Shown in pieces: positions 1-10,090 of a DNA stretch of 55,843 bases. Position 1 is the first letter of the stretch. Each line of letters starts with the position of its first letter. The notes beneath the pieces are model-generated. The model had not been told where the DNA came from. It made no database searches and saw only the letters and a list, made by a program, of their open reading frames with translations. Source of the DNA: Clostridiales bacterium (GTDB lineage Bacteria; Bacillota; Clostridia; Lachnospirales; Cellulosilyticaceae); NCBI GenBank assembly GCA_019418225.1, contig DYCF01000030.1, positions 1-55,843 of the forward strand. The letters are read 5' to 3'. The translations under genes and the position numbers were made by a program.

Positions 1-30
1 GTGTGATAAGTAGGCTATAAGTTGCTGAAC

Positions 31-49
31 GTGGCGGAGCCACTTTTTT
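31..49 (+). terminator. Intrinsic terminator of a gene upstream of the window
   Basis: A 5-bp GC-rich stem (GTGGC/GCCAC, loop GGA) is followed by a run of six T. No gene in the window ends before it, so it would serve a gene to the left. The stem is short. Confidence 0.5.
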
Positions 50-164
50 ATAGAGAGAAACCAACTAAAAACTTGCAATATACATGTACGTAAATCAGTT
101 TCTCCCAATGATTTCACATGACCAAAAACTATGAATAACTAAATTTTATAAATGTGAAATCTAC
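50..164 (+). repeat. Two-hairpin interspersed repeat, copy 1
   Basis: Hairpin A has arms GAGAAACC (55-62) and GTTTCTC (98-104). Hairpin B has arms GATTTCACAT (110-119) and ATGTGAAATC (152-161). Its edges are TA-rich. The same element recurs near 38.2, 41.1, 53.5, 55.4, 55.5 and 55.7 kb. No coding potential is seen. Confidence 0.85.
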
Positions 165-254
165 ATAAATATGAAATCTATAATAAAAATAAATAAAAAC
201 ACTGCAAGAATAGTTATAAAATATGTAAATATTATAGAAAATTATAAAAAATAA

Positions 255-263
255 TGATATGAT
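255..263 (+). promoter_or_regulatory. Possible extended -10 promoter of the kinase gene
   Basis: TGA-TATGAT is an extended -10 box in the AT-rich stretch (165-344) ahead of the sensor kinase. The -35 region 17 bp upstream is poor. The rest of the 1-344 gap shows only the repeat and the terminator. Confidence 0.3.
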
Positions 264-344
264 TTAGGTAACTCGTGGAAAATAGTAAAAAGTGGAGGAT
301 GGAAAGTAGTTAGCAGGAAGAGTAAATATAAAAGAGGTTAACGG

Positions 345-2105
345 ATGAAGCGATTAGAGATATTGAATAGTTGTAAGATAAAGCATAAGTTAGTCATTAT
401 ATATATCTTTTGTGTGTGCATTCCAATGCTTGTGACAGATAGTGTTATTGTACTTTCTATTAAAAATGATGCCTTGGAACGACAGGCTATTACTATGGAG
501 AATATGATGGAGCGTATTAAGTATAATATTAGAGCAGATATGGCTGGATGTACTTCAATAGCTAGTAATTTGTATACAGATGAGACAATCAATAAGTTCC
601 TAAGTACGGATCATCAATCAAATCTAGAATATTATGAGAGGTATAAGCAGCTCATACAGAATAATATGCTGAAGTATTATTATAACTCTCAGCGGATTAA
701 TAATATTATGCTTTATGCAGATAATCCTACAATTATAAATGGGGGAAACTTCTGGAAGGTAGAGGATATAAAAGAAAGTCAGTGGTATAAAAAATTTAAA
801 GAAAGTGGACAAGATACATTATGGGTCACGTATTATAGTGAGCAAAATAAGTTTACTTCTAGGATGAATCGTATAATTAGTCTTATTTCCAAGTTGAATT
901 ATAATGGGAGTAAGGGCAGAGAGCGATTTGTTAAAATCGATTTAGAATATAACGGAATATTTAATGACATCCTTAATGAAAAGGTAGATGGAGAAATTTA
1001 TATTTGTAATGATGAATACATATTATTTTCAAATAAGACAAGTGAAAATAGTTTAAAACCGTTTAAGTCTAGAGACGAGCTTCCAAGTAAGGCGCTAACA
1101 TATAAGGAAACCTTTAATGTAGGTGAGGATGAATGGACTATTTATATTATGCCGGAAGCAGCTGAAGTATGGCCAATGCTACAAGATTCAAGGGGAATGG
1201 TATGGCTACTTATTATCATTAATCTCTTATTGCCAACTTGTATTATTTCAATTGTATCTAAATCATTTACTGGAAGGATTAAGCTGATTGAGGAATACTT
1301 AGATAAAGTAAAGAGAGAAGAATTTGAAGTCATCACTGAGAGTGGCGGCAATGACGAGATAGGGGCACTTATTAAGAGCTACAACTTAATGGTAACTAAG
1401 ATTAAGGACCTTATTGAGACTATTATTAGGAAAAATGCAGAAAAGCAAGCGTTGGAACTAGCAAGAAAGAATGCGGAATTAAAGGCGCTACAGAGTCAAG
1501 TTAATCCACATTTTATGTTTAATACACTAGAGAGTATACGTATGAGAAGTCTTTTAAAAAACGAAAATGAGACAGCAGAAATTATAGGTCAACTTTCTAT
1601 TATTTTAAGGAAGTCATTATCTTGGAAGGATGACAATATTTCTGTAGAAGAAGAAATGACTTTTGTAAAACAATATACTAACATTCAAAAATACCGGTTT
1701 GGTGAGAAACTAAGCTTCGGTACTTATATTATGCCTGAATGTAGTAAGCTTAGGATTCCTAAGCTAAGTATATTAACATTTGTAGAAAATGCATGTGTCC
1801 ATGGTATTGAGGAAATATCAAGCAGTGGAAATGTTTTTGTGGCTGTGTCTAAAGATGAGGAAAATTTATATATTGAGATTAGTGATTCTGGCTGTGGAAT
1901 GAATGAGCAAGAATTGCAGGAGATAAGAGCGCGTTTAGAATCACTTGATATTAATAAGTTAAGTGAATCAAAAAGTACAGGGATGCTCAATGCACTTATA
2001 AGAATGAATTTATATTGTGAGGGGAATTTACAGTTTCAAATCGATAGTGAATTAGGTCAAGGCACAGACATTATGCTTCAAATGCCATTAGATAAGATAA
2101 GCTAA
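345..2105 (+). CDS. YesM-type sensor histidine kinase
   Basis: This is a membrane sensor kinase of the His_kinase (PF06580)/YesM family, which senses extracellular carbohydrate and phosphorylates a YesN-type partner. A first membrane segment lies at about residues 14-36. An extracellular sensor region follows to about 284, a second segment at about 285-305, and a HAMP linker to about 360. The phospho-acceptor is His389 in the family motif QVNPHFMFNTLES, and the ATPase N-box (FVENACVHG) includes Asn482. At 586 aa it has the normal family length. The response regulator starts 24 bp downstream and a solute-binding protein follows, the usual arrangement for polysaccharide-utilisation loci in Firmicutes. 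The ligand is inferred to be a xylan-derived oligosaccharide from the neighbours. Confidence 0.93.
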   Translation: MKRLEILNSCKIKHKLVIIYIFCVCIPMLVTDSVIVLSIKNDALERQAITMENMMERIKYNIRADMAGCTSIASNLYTDETINKFLSTDHQSNLEYYERYKQLIQNNMLKYYYNSQRINNIMLYADNPTIINGGNFWKVEDIKESQWYKKFKESGQDTLWVTYYSEQNKFTSRMNRIISLISKLNYNGSKGRERFVKIDLEYNGIFNDILNEKVDGEIYICNDEYILFSNKTSENSLKPFKSRDELPSKALTYKETFNVGEDEWTIYIMPEAAEVWPMLQDSRGMVWLLIIINLLLPTCIISIVSKSFTGRIKLIEEYLDKVKREEFEVITESGGNDEIGALIKSYNLMVTKIKDLIETIIRKNAEKQALELARKNAELKALQSQVNPHFMFNTLESIRMRSLLKNENETAEIIGQLSIILRKSLSWKDDNISVEEEMTFVKQYTNIQKYRFGEKLSFGTYIMPECSKLRIPKLSILTFVENACVHGIEEISSSGNVFVAVSKDEENLYIEISDSGCGMNEQELQEIRARLESLDINKLSESKSTGMLNALIRMNLYCEGNLQFQIDSELGQGTDIMLQMPLDKIS

Positions 2106-2129
2106 GATAAGTATAGAGGGGGAAGAGTC

Positions 2130-3722
2130 ATGATTAATGTACTAATTGTTGATGATGAGCCATTTATTCGTCAGGGGGTAAAAATCTTAATAGATTGGAA
2201 GGAATATGGATTTAATATTGCAGATGAAGCAGCAGATGGAAAGGAAGCCCTAGAGCTACTAGAAAAAAATCAATATGATTTAATTATTACAGATATTAAG
2301 ATGCCACATATGAATGGCATTGAGCTTATTGAAGCAATAAGAAGGGGAAAAAACAAAGATATTAAAGTTATCGTGTTAAGTGGCTATTATGAATTTGAGT
2401 ATGCAAAACAAGCTATTAAGTATAATGTATCAGATTATATTTTGAAGCCTATACAAAAGGAGGAACTGGTTCGTGTGCTTATTGAATTTAAGGAAGAATA
2501 TCGAAAGGAAGCAGCGCGCCAGGAAAAGAAATTACATACGGATAAGATTGTATTAGAAAGACATTTGAATGCATTATGTTCAGGTATTTATGACGCGCAT
2601 GATATAAGCTATGTAAAGGAAAAATTACCGTATTATCGTGAACTTAGGTATATTATGATAGAAGTTGACTTAGGGGATGAAAATTTTATTAAGTTATCTG
2701 AGGAAGAAAAGGGCGAAGTGATTAGTGGATTTCATAAGCAGCTTCAAGAATGTACCGCACCATTTGGAGAATATGTCCTTTTAGATATAGATAAGCGAAA
2801 TGAAGCATATGGTGTAGGTTTCATTTATTCAAGGCAATTTTCAAGGGAAAAAGGAATTAGTGAAAAAGAATATATTAAGAAGCTACAAGAAACAATGAAA
2901 GAGGATTGTCCTTATAACTTTTATTATTATATAGGTGAAATGGTAGAGGATATTAGTTTACTAAGTAACTCTTTTAAGTCAGCAATTATTGCTAGGTCCT
3001 TTCAAAACTATAAGCATGATAGGGATATCACTTATTATGAAGAAACCTCTGCTATTAAAAGCAATGCATATGGCATAAAAAAAGAATATATGGATGAACT
3101 GGTACGCCTTACGGAAGAGAACAAGGAAGAAGAAATTGATAAGTGTATTGATAAAATCTATGCCAGTTTTGATGTGCATAATGTAGACTCTAAGATTATT
3201 AATATTAATATTGATTATTTACTTTGTCAGTTTTTATATTTAGCAAAGGACTTGGATGCGGAAGTAGATCAGGAGGAGGTTCTTCGCTATATTAGTGAAT
3301 GTGCCTTTGAACAATTTGCAGCGAGAGGAAGTGCGAAGCATTTCAAGACATTTGTAAAAGAATTTGCAGGTTATCTATCACAGCTTAGACAGAGCAATTC
3401 ACATGGCGTGCTTAAGGATGTAGAAAGAGAAATTGAGCAGCATTATATGGAGAACCTAAGTTTGAAATATCTAAGTGAGAAATACTACATCAATAGTGCT
3501 TACCTGGGGCAGCTTTTTAGGAAAAAATATGGGGTGCCATTTAAAGATTATCTGAATAACTATCGGTTAGAAAAAGCAAGTGAGCTACTCATAAGGACGA
3601 ATCACAAAGTATGTTATATTGCAGAATCGGTAGGATATAATAACCTTGATTATTTTATTAATAAGTTTGTACGTTTAAAAGGAAAGACGCCATTACAATA
3701 CCGTAAACAGTTTTTAAAATAG
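2130..3722 (+). CDS. YesN-type response regulator, AraC family
   Basis: This is the transcription activator partner of the preceding kinase. An N-terminal CheY-like receiver (about 1-120) carries the acidic pocket and phospho-acceptor Asp55 in DIKMPHMNG. A poorly conserved middle region follows (about 130-410). A C-terminal AraC double helix-turn-helix spans about 425-528, with the family-typical IAESVGYNNLDYFINKF and KTPLQYR. The SD GAGGGGGAAGAG precedes the ATG. It probably activates the downstream transporter/glycosidase operon and possibly its own. The targets are inferred from position. The next 366 bp have no gene and hold a hairpin repeat and a small dyad. Confidence 0.93.
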   Translation: MINVLIVDDEPFIRQGVKILIDWKEYGFNIADEAADGKEALELLEKNQYDLIITDIKMPHMNGIELIEAIRRGKNKDIKVIVLSGYYEFEYAKQAIKYNVSDYILKPIQKEELVRVLIEFKEEYRKEAARQEKKLHTDKIVLERHLNALCSGIYDAHDISYVKEKLPYYRELRYIMIEVDLGDENFIKLSEEEKGEVISGFHKQLQECTAPFGEYVLLDIDKRNEAYGVGFIYSRQFSREKGISEKEYIKKLQETMKEDCPYNFYYYIGEMVEDISLLSNSFKSAIIARSFQNYKHDRDITYYEETSAIKSNAYGIKKEYMDELVRLTEENKEEEIDKCIDKIYASFDVHNVDSKIININIDYLLCQFLYLAKDLDAEVDQEEVLRYISECAFEQFAARGSAKHFKTFVKEFAGYLSQLRQSNSHGVLKDVEREIEQHYMENLSLKYLSEKYYINSAYLGQLFRKKYGVPFKDYLNNYRLEKASELLIRTNHKVCYIAESVGYNNLDYFINKFVRLKGKTPLQYRKQFLK

Positions 3723-3763
3723 GGCTCAAGTGTCTAGTACTATTTCGAATACGTAGGGAAAAG

Positions 3764-3844
3764 AGAAGTTAATAAGTTACTTTGAACATAACGAGGAAGT
3801 GTTGTGAAACGCATTAAATAGTTTCGCCGCACTTCTTTGTTATG
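3764..3844 (+). repeat. Hairpin repeat, family 2, copy 1
   Basis: A conserved lead (AAGTTAATAAGTTACTTTGAA) is followed by 24-nt arms (3787-3810 and 3821-3844) that pair with one mismatch and a few G-U pairs around a 10-nt loop. The same lead plus hairpin occurs at 55264-55338. There is no T-run, so it is not a classical terminator, though it sits where the regulator transcript would end. Confidence 0.65.
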
Positions 3845-3950
3845 TGTATAGGAATTGTATAAAAAATATATAGGTTAAAAAGTAAAAGAAACTATTCATG
3901 TATAAAATGATTAAAAAAATATAACATGCTGAAGATTCTATATATAAAAT

Positions 3951-3966
3951 GTATAGTTTTTTATAC
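3951..3966. promoter_or_regulatory. Small dyad ahead of the transporter operon
   Basis: GTATA-N6-TATAC lies in the AT-rich 3845-4088 stretch between the regulator and the binding-protein gene. It could be a YesN-type operator or part of a promoter. No clear -35/-10 pair was seen, so this is weak. Confidence 0.25.
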
Positions 3967-4088
3967 TTTTTATATAGTTTGTTAGGTTGAGATAAGGAGT
4001 TGGAATTGATAGAATTTAATTATAAATAAGACAAGACATCGGGATAAGCAATAAGGGGTCTACCATTAAATTAAAGTGAGGGGATTAT

Positions 4089-5795
4089 ATGAGAAAAGTA
4101 AAATCTATGATAGCACTTCTAGGGGCAATGAGTTTAGTGGCATCTTTAGGAGTAGGATGTGGTCAGGCAACTCAGACAAGTTCAAGTGGTAGTGAAACGA
4201 AAAGTACAGATTCAGCAGAACAAACAGATGAGATTAAAGAGTTTTCCATGTATATTGCAATGCCAGGAACAGAAACACCTGAAGATAATAGGGTGTATAA
4301 CGAAATTACAAAACGCATTGGTGCAAAAGCTAAGATGACTTATCTTACAGGTCAAACAGCTAAAGAGAGCATAGGAACAATGGTTGCTGGTGGCGACTAT
4401 ACAGACTTTATCGTAGGGTCAGATGGGACTTCTCTACTTGTAGATGCAGGAGCACTTATTCCAATTGATGAGTATTGGGATAACTATCCAAATGTTAAAA
4501 ACTTCTTATCAGAAAGTGACTGGAATAAAATAAGGGCTGAGGATGGACATGTGTATCTTATTCCTCAATTTGGTACCGTAAATGAAAAAGATATGCAAAC
4601 CTATCACAATGATGAAGCTTTTTGGATTCAAATACGTGTACTAGAATGGGCTAATTATCCAAAAATCAATACATTAGATGAATACTTCGACCTTATCGAG
4701 CGTTACATAGAAGCAAATCCAACAATGGATGATGGTCTTGAAAATATAGGTTATGAAATCTTAAGTGATGACTGGCGTTATTACTGCTTAGAAAATCCAC
4801 CATTATTCTTAGATGGTTATCCAAATGATGGATGCTGCTTCGTAGATCCAGAAACATTAACAGCACATAACTACAATACAACAGATACAGCAAAAGCATA
4901 CTTCAAGAAATTAAATGAAGAATATGCAAAAGGTATTATTGACCCAGAAACATTTACAATAAACTACGACCAATACATTGCTAAACTTTCAACAGGTCGT
5001 GTATGTGGTATGGTTGATCAATTCTGGAACTTCCAAGATGCAGAAAGATCTCTTATTTCTCAAGGTCTTGATGATTGTACATATGTACCAGTTGGTGTAG
5101 TCCTTAAAGATGGCACAATTGAAAGATATCATAGTGCACCAGCTTTAGACGTATCAAATGGTTTAAGTATCACAACAAGCTGCAAAGATGTTGAGGGTGC
5201 TATGAAGATGATAGATGATATGTTATCACTAGAAATCCAAACTTTACGTATGTGGGGGATGGAAGGCATTGACTATGAGGTAGGTGATGATGGCGTATTC
5301 TATAGAACAGAGGAACAAAGAAAGAAAGCCTTAGATAAAGACTTCCAAATCAATGAGTTATGTCAATATACTTATTTCCCATACCATTCAGGTATGAGTT
5401 TAGATGGTATTAATGCAGGTTCACCAGCACAACAACCTAGTGAATATTATGCAAGCCAAACAGCAGCTAAGAAAAAGGTACTTGATGCTTATGGACTTAA
5501 GACTTTTACAGAATTCTTAAATCCATCACAAGAAAACTCTGACTGGTATCCAATGTGGTCATATACAAATACTTGGACAGCAGATACAGATTATGGCCTT
5601 GCTAAAGTTAATATGGATGAGGTAAAACATGAGTGGTTACCAAAGGTAGTTATGGCAGGTGATTTTGAAAGTGCTTGGGACCAATATATGAAAGTATTCA
5701 ATGAACGTGTTGATGTAGAAGCTTATGAAAATGCATTAACAGAAGAAGTTCAAAGAAGGGTTGCAGTAGCAAAAGGCGAAACTACCAACGAATAG
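4089..5795 (+). CDS. LplA-type sugar-binding lipoprotein (ABC importer)
   Basis: This is an extracellular solute-binding protein of family 1 in the LplA/YtcQ group, tethered to the membrane as a lipoprotein. The signal peptide ends in a lipobox with Cys24 (LGVGCGQ), followed by a Ser/Thr-rich linker. The 568 aa length is typical of the large binding proteins paired with YesMN and CUT1 permeases. It is the first gene of the uptake operon and is separated from the permeases by 112 bp containing a hairpin. By analogy with the Paenibacillus aldouronate cluster it probably binds xylo- or aldouronate oligosaccharides. The substrate is inferred from neighbouring enzymes. Confidence 0.92.
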   Translation: MRKVKSMIALLGAMSLVASLGVGCGQATQTSSSGSETKSTDSAEQTDEIKEFSMYIAMPGTETPEDNRVYNEITKRIGAKAKMTYLTGQTAKESIGTMVAGGDYTDFIVGSDGTSLLVDAGALIPIDEYWDNYPNVKNFLSESDWNKIRAEDGHVYLIPQFGTVNEKDMQTYHNDEAFWIQIRVLEWANYPKINTLDEYFDLIERYIEANPTMDDGLENIGYEILSDDWRYYCLENPPLFLDGYPNDGCCFVDPETLTAHNYNTTDTAKAYFKKLNEEYAKGIIDPETFTINYDQYIAKLSTGRVCGMVDQFWNFQDAERSLISQGLDDCTYVPVGVVLKDGTIERYHSAPALDVSNGLSITTSCKDVEGAMKMIDDMLSLEIQTLRMWGMEGIDYEVGDDGVFYRTEEQRKKALDKDFQINELCQYTYFPYHSGMSLDGINAGSPAQQPSEYYASQTAAKKKVLDAYGLKTFTEFLNPSQENSDWYPMWSYTNTWTADTDYGLAKVNMDEVKHEWLPKVVMAGDFESAWDQYMKVFNERVDVEAYENALTEEVQRRVAVAKGETTNE

Positions 5796-5825
5796 AAGGA
5801 TAAAATAAAATACATTTCATAGTTT

Positions 5826-5872
5826 AAGGGGACCTCTATTTCAGATAACTTGTATCAGAAAGAGGCCCCCTT
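5826..5872 (+). terminator. Intercistronic hairpin (partial terminator or mRNA stabiliser)
   Basis: About 20 bp of imperfect stem (AAGGGGaCCTCT pairing with AGAGGcCCCCTT) closes a short loop. No real T-run follows. It lies between the binding-protein gene and the permease genes and would protect or enrich the binding-protein mRNA. Confidence 0.7.
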
Positions 5873-5907
5873 ATTATCTGAAAATAACCTAGAAGGAGGA
5901 ATAATAT

Positions 5908-6894
5908 ATGAGCAAGGTGATGGCTGCTATATCAGGAAAGAAGGTTAGAAAACCTAAGGCATATGTAGAAAAAGAGGTATCTAAAAAGATTACGTGGAAA
6001 GAAATCGTGAAACAAAAAGAACTTATTTTATTAACGCTTCCTTTCTTGATTTATGTTTTTATTTTTAACTATCTTCCCTTATTTGGCTGGGTAATGGCAT
6101 TTCAAAATTATAAGCCAGCTAAAGGGTTCTTTGAGCAAAAGTGGGTAGGGCTTGCAAAGTTCCAACAACTTTTTACGAATGATGTTTTCTTGGGTGTTTT
6201 AAGAAATACGTTAGCTATGAGCATTATCAATTTAGTTTTAGGTTTTGTATGTTCAATAGGTCTTGCACTTTTATTAAATGAAGTAAAAAGCGTTTTTGGT
6301 AAGAAGTTTGTGCAGACAATATCATATTTACCTCACTTCTTATCTTGGGTTATCGTAGTAGGTCTCGTATTCCAAGTACTTTCAATGGATACAGGTATTT
6401 TAAATCAAGTTTTATTAGCACTTCATATCATTGATGCACCGATTAACTTCTTATCTATTCCTAAGTATTATTGGGGAATTGTTGGTGTGACTAATGTATG
6501 GAAAGAAGTTGGTTGGGGAAGCATTATTTATTTAGCAGCTATTACTTCTATCAATCCGGAACTCTATGAAGCCGCTGAAATTGATGGGGCAGGACGCTTT
6601 AAGAAAATGCGTTATGTCACATTACCAGGGATTAAATCAACGATCTGCATTCTCTTAATTATTAATATTGGGAATATCTTAAATGCAGGATTTGATATGC
6701 AATATTTATTAACCAATGGTTTAGTACAGAGTGTTTCTCAAACAATTGATATTTATGTTCTTAAATATGGTATTAGTTTAGCAGATTATTCATTAGCTAC
6801 AGCAGCAGGTATCTTCAAGAGTGTTATTAGTGTGACATTAATTTTCATAGCCAATAGAATTGCTAAGGCTATGGGTGAAGAAAGATTATTCTAA
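5908..6894 (+). CDS. CUT1 ABC sugar permease (LplB-type)
   Basis: This is an inner-membrane permease of a carbohydrate ABC importer (MalF/LplB-like). A cytoplasmic N-terminal tail of about 30 residues is followed by six predicted membrane segments. The ATPase-contacting EAA loop, EAAEIDGAGRFKKM, starts at about residue 221. The SD AGAAGGAGG precedes the ATG. It is 12 bp ahead of the partner permease and cotranscribed with it. No ATPase gene is in the operon, so a shared MsmX-type ATPase elsewhere is expected. The family assignment is firm and the substrate is inferred. Confidence 0.92.
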   Translation: MSKVMAAISGKKVRKPKAYVEKEVSKKITWKEIVKQKELILLTLPFLIYVFIFNYLPLFGWVMAFQNYKPAKGFFEQKWVGLAKFQQLFTNDVFLGVLRNTLAMSIINLVLGFVCSIGLALLLNEVKSVFGKKFVQTISYLPHFLSWVIVVGLVFQVLSMDTGILNQVLLALHIIDAPINFLSIPKYYWGIVGVTNVWKEVGWGSIIYLAAITSINPELYEAAEIDGAGRFKKMRYVTLPGIKSTICILLIINIGNILNAGFDMQYLLTNGLVQSVSQTIDIYVLKYGISLADYSLATAAGIFKSVISVTLIFIANRIAKAMGEERLF

Positions 6895-6906
6895 GGGGGA
6901 GCGTAC

Positions 6907-7803
6907 ATGAAAACAAAATCATTAAAAAATAAAAAGCCAGCAGATATTATTTTCGTTATTGTAAATACGTTGATTTTAGGATTATTTACAGTAGCTATTT
7001 TATATCCCATTATCAATACAGTTGCTTATTCATTTAATGATGGAACAGATGCTTTAAGGGGCGGAATTTATTTTTGGCCTAGAAAGTTTTCGCTTAAGAA
7101 CTACCAAATGGTATTTGGTAAAGAGTTATTATGGACGGCGACTAAGATTTCTGTTTTAAGAACAGTTATTGCCACGGTATCACAACTTTTTGTTACTTCT
7201 TTATTAGCTTATATTTTAAGTCGTAAGGAATTTCTCTTTAGAAAACAGGTTTCATTTATTTATGTGTTAACAATGTATGTAAGTGGCGGGCTTATTCCTA
7301 CATTCGTTTTATTTAAAAATATGGGTCTTACAAATAGCTTCTGGGTCTATATTCTTCCAGGTATGGTAAGTGCCTTTAATATGATTGTTATTAGAACATT
7401 TATGAATGGTCTTCCAGATAGTTTGGTAGAATCAGCACAAGTAGATGGAGCAGGTCATTTCACCATTTTCATGAAAATCGTTTTACCTTTGTGTAAGCCA
7501 GTACTTGCGACAGTGGCATTATTTATCGCTGTAAGTCAATGGAATTCATGGTTTGATGCAATGCTTTATAACCGTACAGCATCTAATTTAACAACACTGC
7601 AATATGAATTGATGAAGCTTCTTTCTTCAGTTATGAATCAAGGGGGAAATGCAGAGACAATGAAGAATGCAGCTAACACCATTTCACCGCTTACAATGCG
7701 TGCAGCAACAACTGTAATTACAGCACTTCCAATTGTATGCTTATATCCATTCTTACAGAAATACTTTGTAACAGGAATGACCATTGGTGGGGTTAAAGAA
7801 TAA
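6907..7803 (+). CDS. CUT1 ABC sugar permease (LplC/YtcP-type)
   Basis: This is the second permease of the importer (MalG/LplC/YtcP-like), 298 aa with about six membrane segments. The EAA motif appears as ESAQVDGAGHFTIFMK from about residue 175. The SD AAGGGGGA sits just before the ATG. It would form a heterodimer with the preceding permease and receive substrate from the upstream lipoprotein. The GH3 gene follows after 122 bp, so uptake and hydrolysis are probably one transcription programme. Confidence 0.92.
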   Translation: MKTKSLKNKKPADIIFVIVNTLILGLFTVAILYPIINTVAYSFNDGTDALRGGIYFWPRKFSLKNYQMVFGKELLWTATKISVLRTVIATVSQLFVTSLLAYILSRKEFLFRKQVSFIYVLTMYVSGGLIPTFVLFKNMGLTNSFWVYILPGMVSAFNMIVIRTFMNGLPDSLVESAQVDGAGHFTIFMKIVLPLCKPVLATVALFIAVSQWNSWFDAMLYNRTASNLTTLQYELMKLLSSVMNQGGNAETMKNAANTISPLTMRAATTVITALPIVCLYPFLQKYFVTGMTIGGVKE

Positions 7804-7925
7804 GATATAAAATAATTCAAAAAATACATAATAAAGTACATGGATAATAGAAGAGATTTGGCTTAATATAAGAGAAAAATAGAGCATTAAAGTGAGTAAT
7901 AAGAGGGGAAAAGGAGAGGTAGTGG

Positions 7926-10085
7926 ATGAGAGATTTTAAAGCAGAGGCTAGAGCATTAGTAGGGCAGATGGATTTACTTGAGAAGGCATCCCAGCTTAGA
8001 TATGATGCACCGGCAATTAAGCGATTAGGAATTCCTACTTATAATTGGTGGAATGAAGCATTGCATGGTGTAGCAAGGGCGGGTACAGCAACTATATTTC
8101 CACAAGCTATCGGACTTGCAGCTATGTTTGATGAAGAGAAGTTAGGTGAAATTGCAGATATTATTGCAGTAGAAGGACGTGCGAAATACAATCAGTTTTC
8201 CGAGAAGGGAGATCGGGATATTTATAAAGGCATGACGTTCTGGGCACCTAATATTAATATCTTTAGGGACCCTAGATGGGGAAGGGGTCATGAGACTTAT
8301 GGCGAAGATCCTTATTTAACCTCAAGATTAGGGGTTGCCTTCATTAAGGGATTACAGGGAGATGAAAATGAGGAATATTTAAAAGCAGCAGCGTGTGCCA
8401 AACATTTTGCAGTACATTCTGGGCCAGAGGAAGAAAGACATCACTTTGATGCAATTGTTTCAAAGAAAGATTTATATGAAACATATTTGCCAGCCTTTGA
8501 GGCAGCCGTCAAAGAAGCACATGTAGTAGGCGTGATGGGGGCTTACAACCGCGTAAACGGGGAACCTGCTTGTGGCAGTAAAACGCTTCTTGTAGATATT
8601 TTAAAGAAGGAGTGGGGCTTTGAGGGTTATATCGTATCTGATTGTTGGGCGATTCGTGATTTCCATACAGAACATATGGTCACGCATACAGCAACTGAAT
8701 CAGCAGCCTTAGCGATTAATAATGGCTGTGAGTTGAACTGTGGCAATACTTACTTACATATGCTAGAAGCTTATGAAGAAGGCCTAGTAAAAGAGGAGAC
8801 AATTACAGCCGCAGCAGAAAAGTTATTAGCTATTCGTATGCAGCTTGGTTTATTTGATAAAAATTGTAAGTACAATGAAATCCCTTATGAAATTAATGAT
8901 TGCAAGGCACATCATGAGGTAGCCCTTGAGGCAGCTAGAAGAAGTATGGTCATGCTTAAAAATGATGGTATCTTACCACTTGATATGAATCAGCTAAAAT
9001 GCATTGGTGTAATCGGGCCAACTGCCAATAGCCGTACAGTTTTAGAAGGCAATTACAATGGAACAGCTTCTAGATATACAACATTTGTAGAAGGCATTCA
9101 AGATTATGTAGGTGATAAGGTGAGAGTATATTACTCAGAAGGCTGCCATTTATTTAAGAATGCTATGTCTAGCTTGTCTTGGGAAGATGACCGTTTAGCA
9201 GAAGCTTTAATCGTTGCCGAACAAAGTGATGTGGTAGTGTTATGCTTAGGGCTTGATTCAACCATTGAGGGAGAACAAGGGGATACAGGAAATGCTTTTG
9301 CAGGTGGAGATAAAGTAAGTTTAAATTTAATTGGCAAACAGCAGCATTTACTTGAAAAAGTTGTAGCGGTAGGGAAACCAACTATATTAGTTCTAAGTAC
9401 AGGAAGTGCTATGGCCATCAATTATGCAGAGGAACATTGCAACGGTATTTTTGAAACATGGTATCCAGGTGCAGAAGGCGGCAAGGCTTTAGCACAGTTG
9501 TTATTTGGAGAATACTCACCAAGTGGTAAGTTACCTGTTACTTTCTATAAAACAACAGAAGAATTACCAGATTTTACGGACTATGCAATGAAGGGACGTA
9601 CTTATCGTTATATGGAAAATGAAGCCTTATATCCCTTTGGTTATGGTTTAAGCTATGCAGATATAAGTGTCAAGGATGCTGAGATTACGAAGGTTACAAC
9701 TGTGACAAAAAGGGAAGACGTAGCAGATAAGGTTACAAACCAAGTAGAAGAAATGAAGTATGAAGTAAAAGTAGCGCTTGCAAATAATGGGCACTGTGAT
9801 GGATATGAAACGATTCAAATTTATATTAAGGATATGGCATCTAGCTATGCAGTACCGAACTTTAGTTTATGCAGCTTCAAATCTGTGTATTTAAAAGGCG
9901 GCGAAAGTAAGACGGTTATTTTAGAGATAAAAGAAAGCGCCTTTACTGTAGTAGATGAAAAAGGTAGACGTTTCATTGATAGTGATAAATTTAAACTTTT
10001 CATCGGGACATCTGCCCCAGATGAAAGAAGTCAGAAGCTTACAGGAAAAGCACATATTACGAGAGAAATTGAGTTAATGAAATAA
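7926..10085 (+). CDS. GH3 beta-glycosidase, probable beta-xylosidase
   Basis: Glycoside hydrolase family 3, resembling the beta-xylosidase clade (YNWWNEALHGVAR near the N-terminus). An N-terminal TIM barrel carries FRDPRWGRGHETYGEDPYL and the KHF substrate-contact motif. The catalytic nucleophile is Asp239 in GYIVSDCWAIRDF. An alpha/beta sandwich domain and a C-terminal fibronectin-III-like domain (about 600-715) follow. At 719 aa it is full length. No signal peptide is present, so it acts in the cytoplasm on imported oligosaccharides. The family is certain. Xylosidase rather than glucosidase or arabinosidase activity rests on the clade motif and on the GH43 and GH8 neighbours. Confidence 0.9.
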   Translation: MRDFKAEARALVGQMDLLEKASQLRYDAPAIKRLGIPTYNWWNEALHGVARAGTATIFPQAIGLAAMFDEEKLGEIADIIAVEGRAKYNQFSEKGDRDIYKGMTFWAPNINIFRDPRWGRGHETYGEDPYLTSRLGVAFIKGLQGDENEEYLKAAACAKHFAVHSGPEEERHHFDAIVSKKDLYETYLPAFEAAVKEAHVVGVMGAYNRVNGEPACGSKTLLVDILKKEWGFEGYIVSDCWAIRDFHTEHMVTHTATESAALAINNGCELNCGNTYLHMLEAYEEGLVKEETITAAAEKLLAIRMQLGLFDKNCKYNEIPYEINDCKAHHEVALEAARRSMVMLKNDGILPLDMNQLKCIGVIGPTANSRTVLEGNYNGTASRYTTFVEGIQDYVGDKVRVYYSEGCHLFKNAMSSLSWEDDRLAEALIVAEQSDVVVLCLGLDSTIEGEQGDTGNAFAGGDKVSLNLIGKQQHLLEKVVAVGKPTILVLSTGSAMAINYAEEHCNGIFETWYPGAEGGKALAQLLFGEYSPSGKLPVTFYKTTEELPDFTDYAMKGRTYRYMENEALYPFGYGLSYADISVKDAEITKVTTVTKREDVADKVTNQVEEMKYEVKVALANNGHCDGYETIQIYIKDMASSYAVPNFSLCSFKSVYLKGGESKTVILEIKESAFTVVDEKGRRFIDSDKFKLFIGTSAPDERSQKLTGKAHITREIELMK

Positions 10086-10090
10086 GAATG

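Noticed and set aside
9131..9421. Open frames antisense to the GH3 gene
   Set aside because: They are shadows of a conserved coding region without SD or known motifs.
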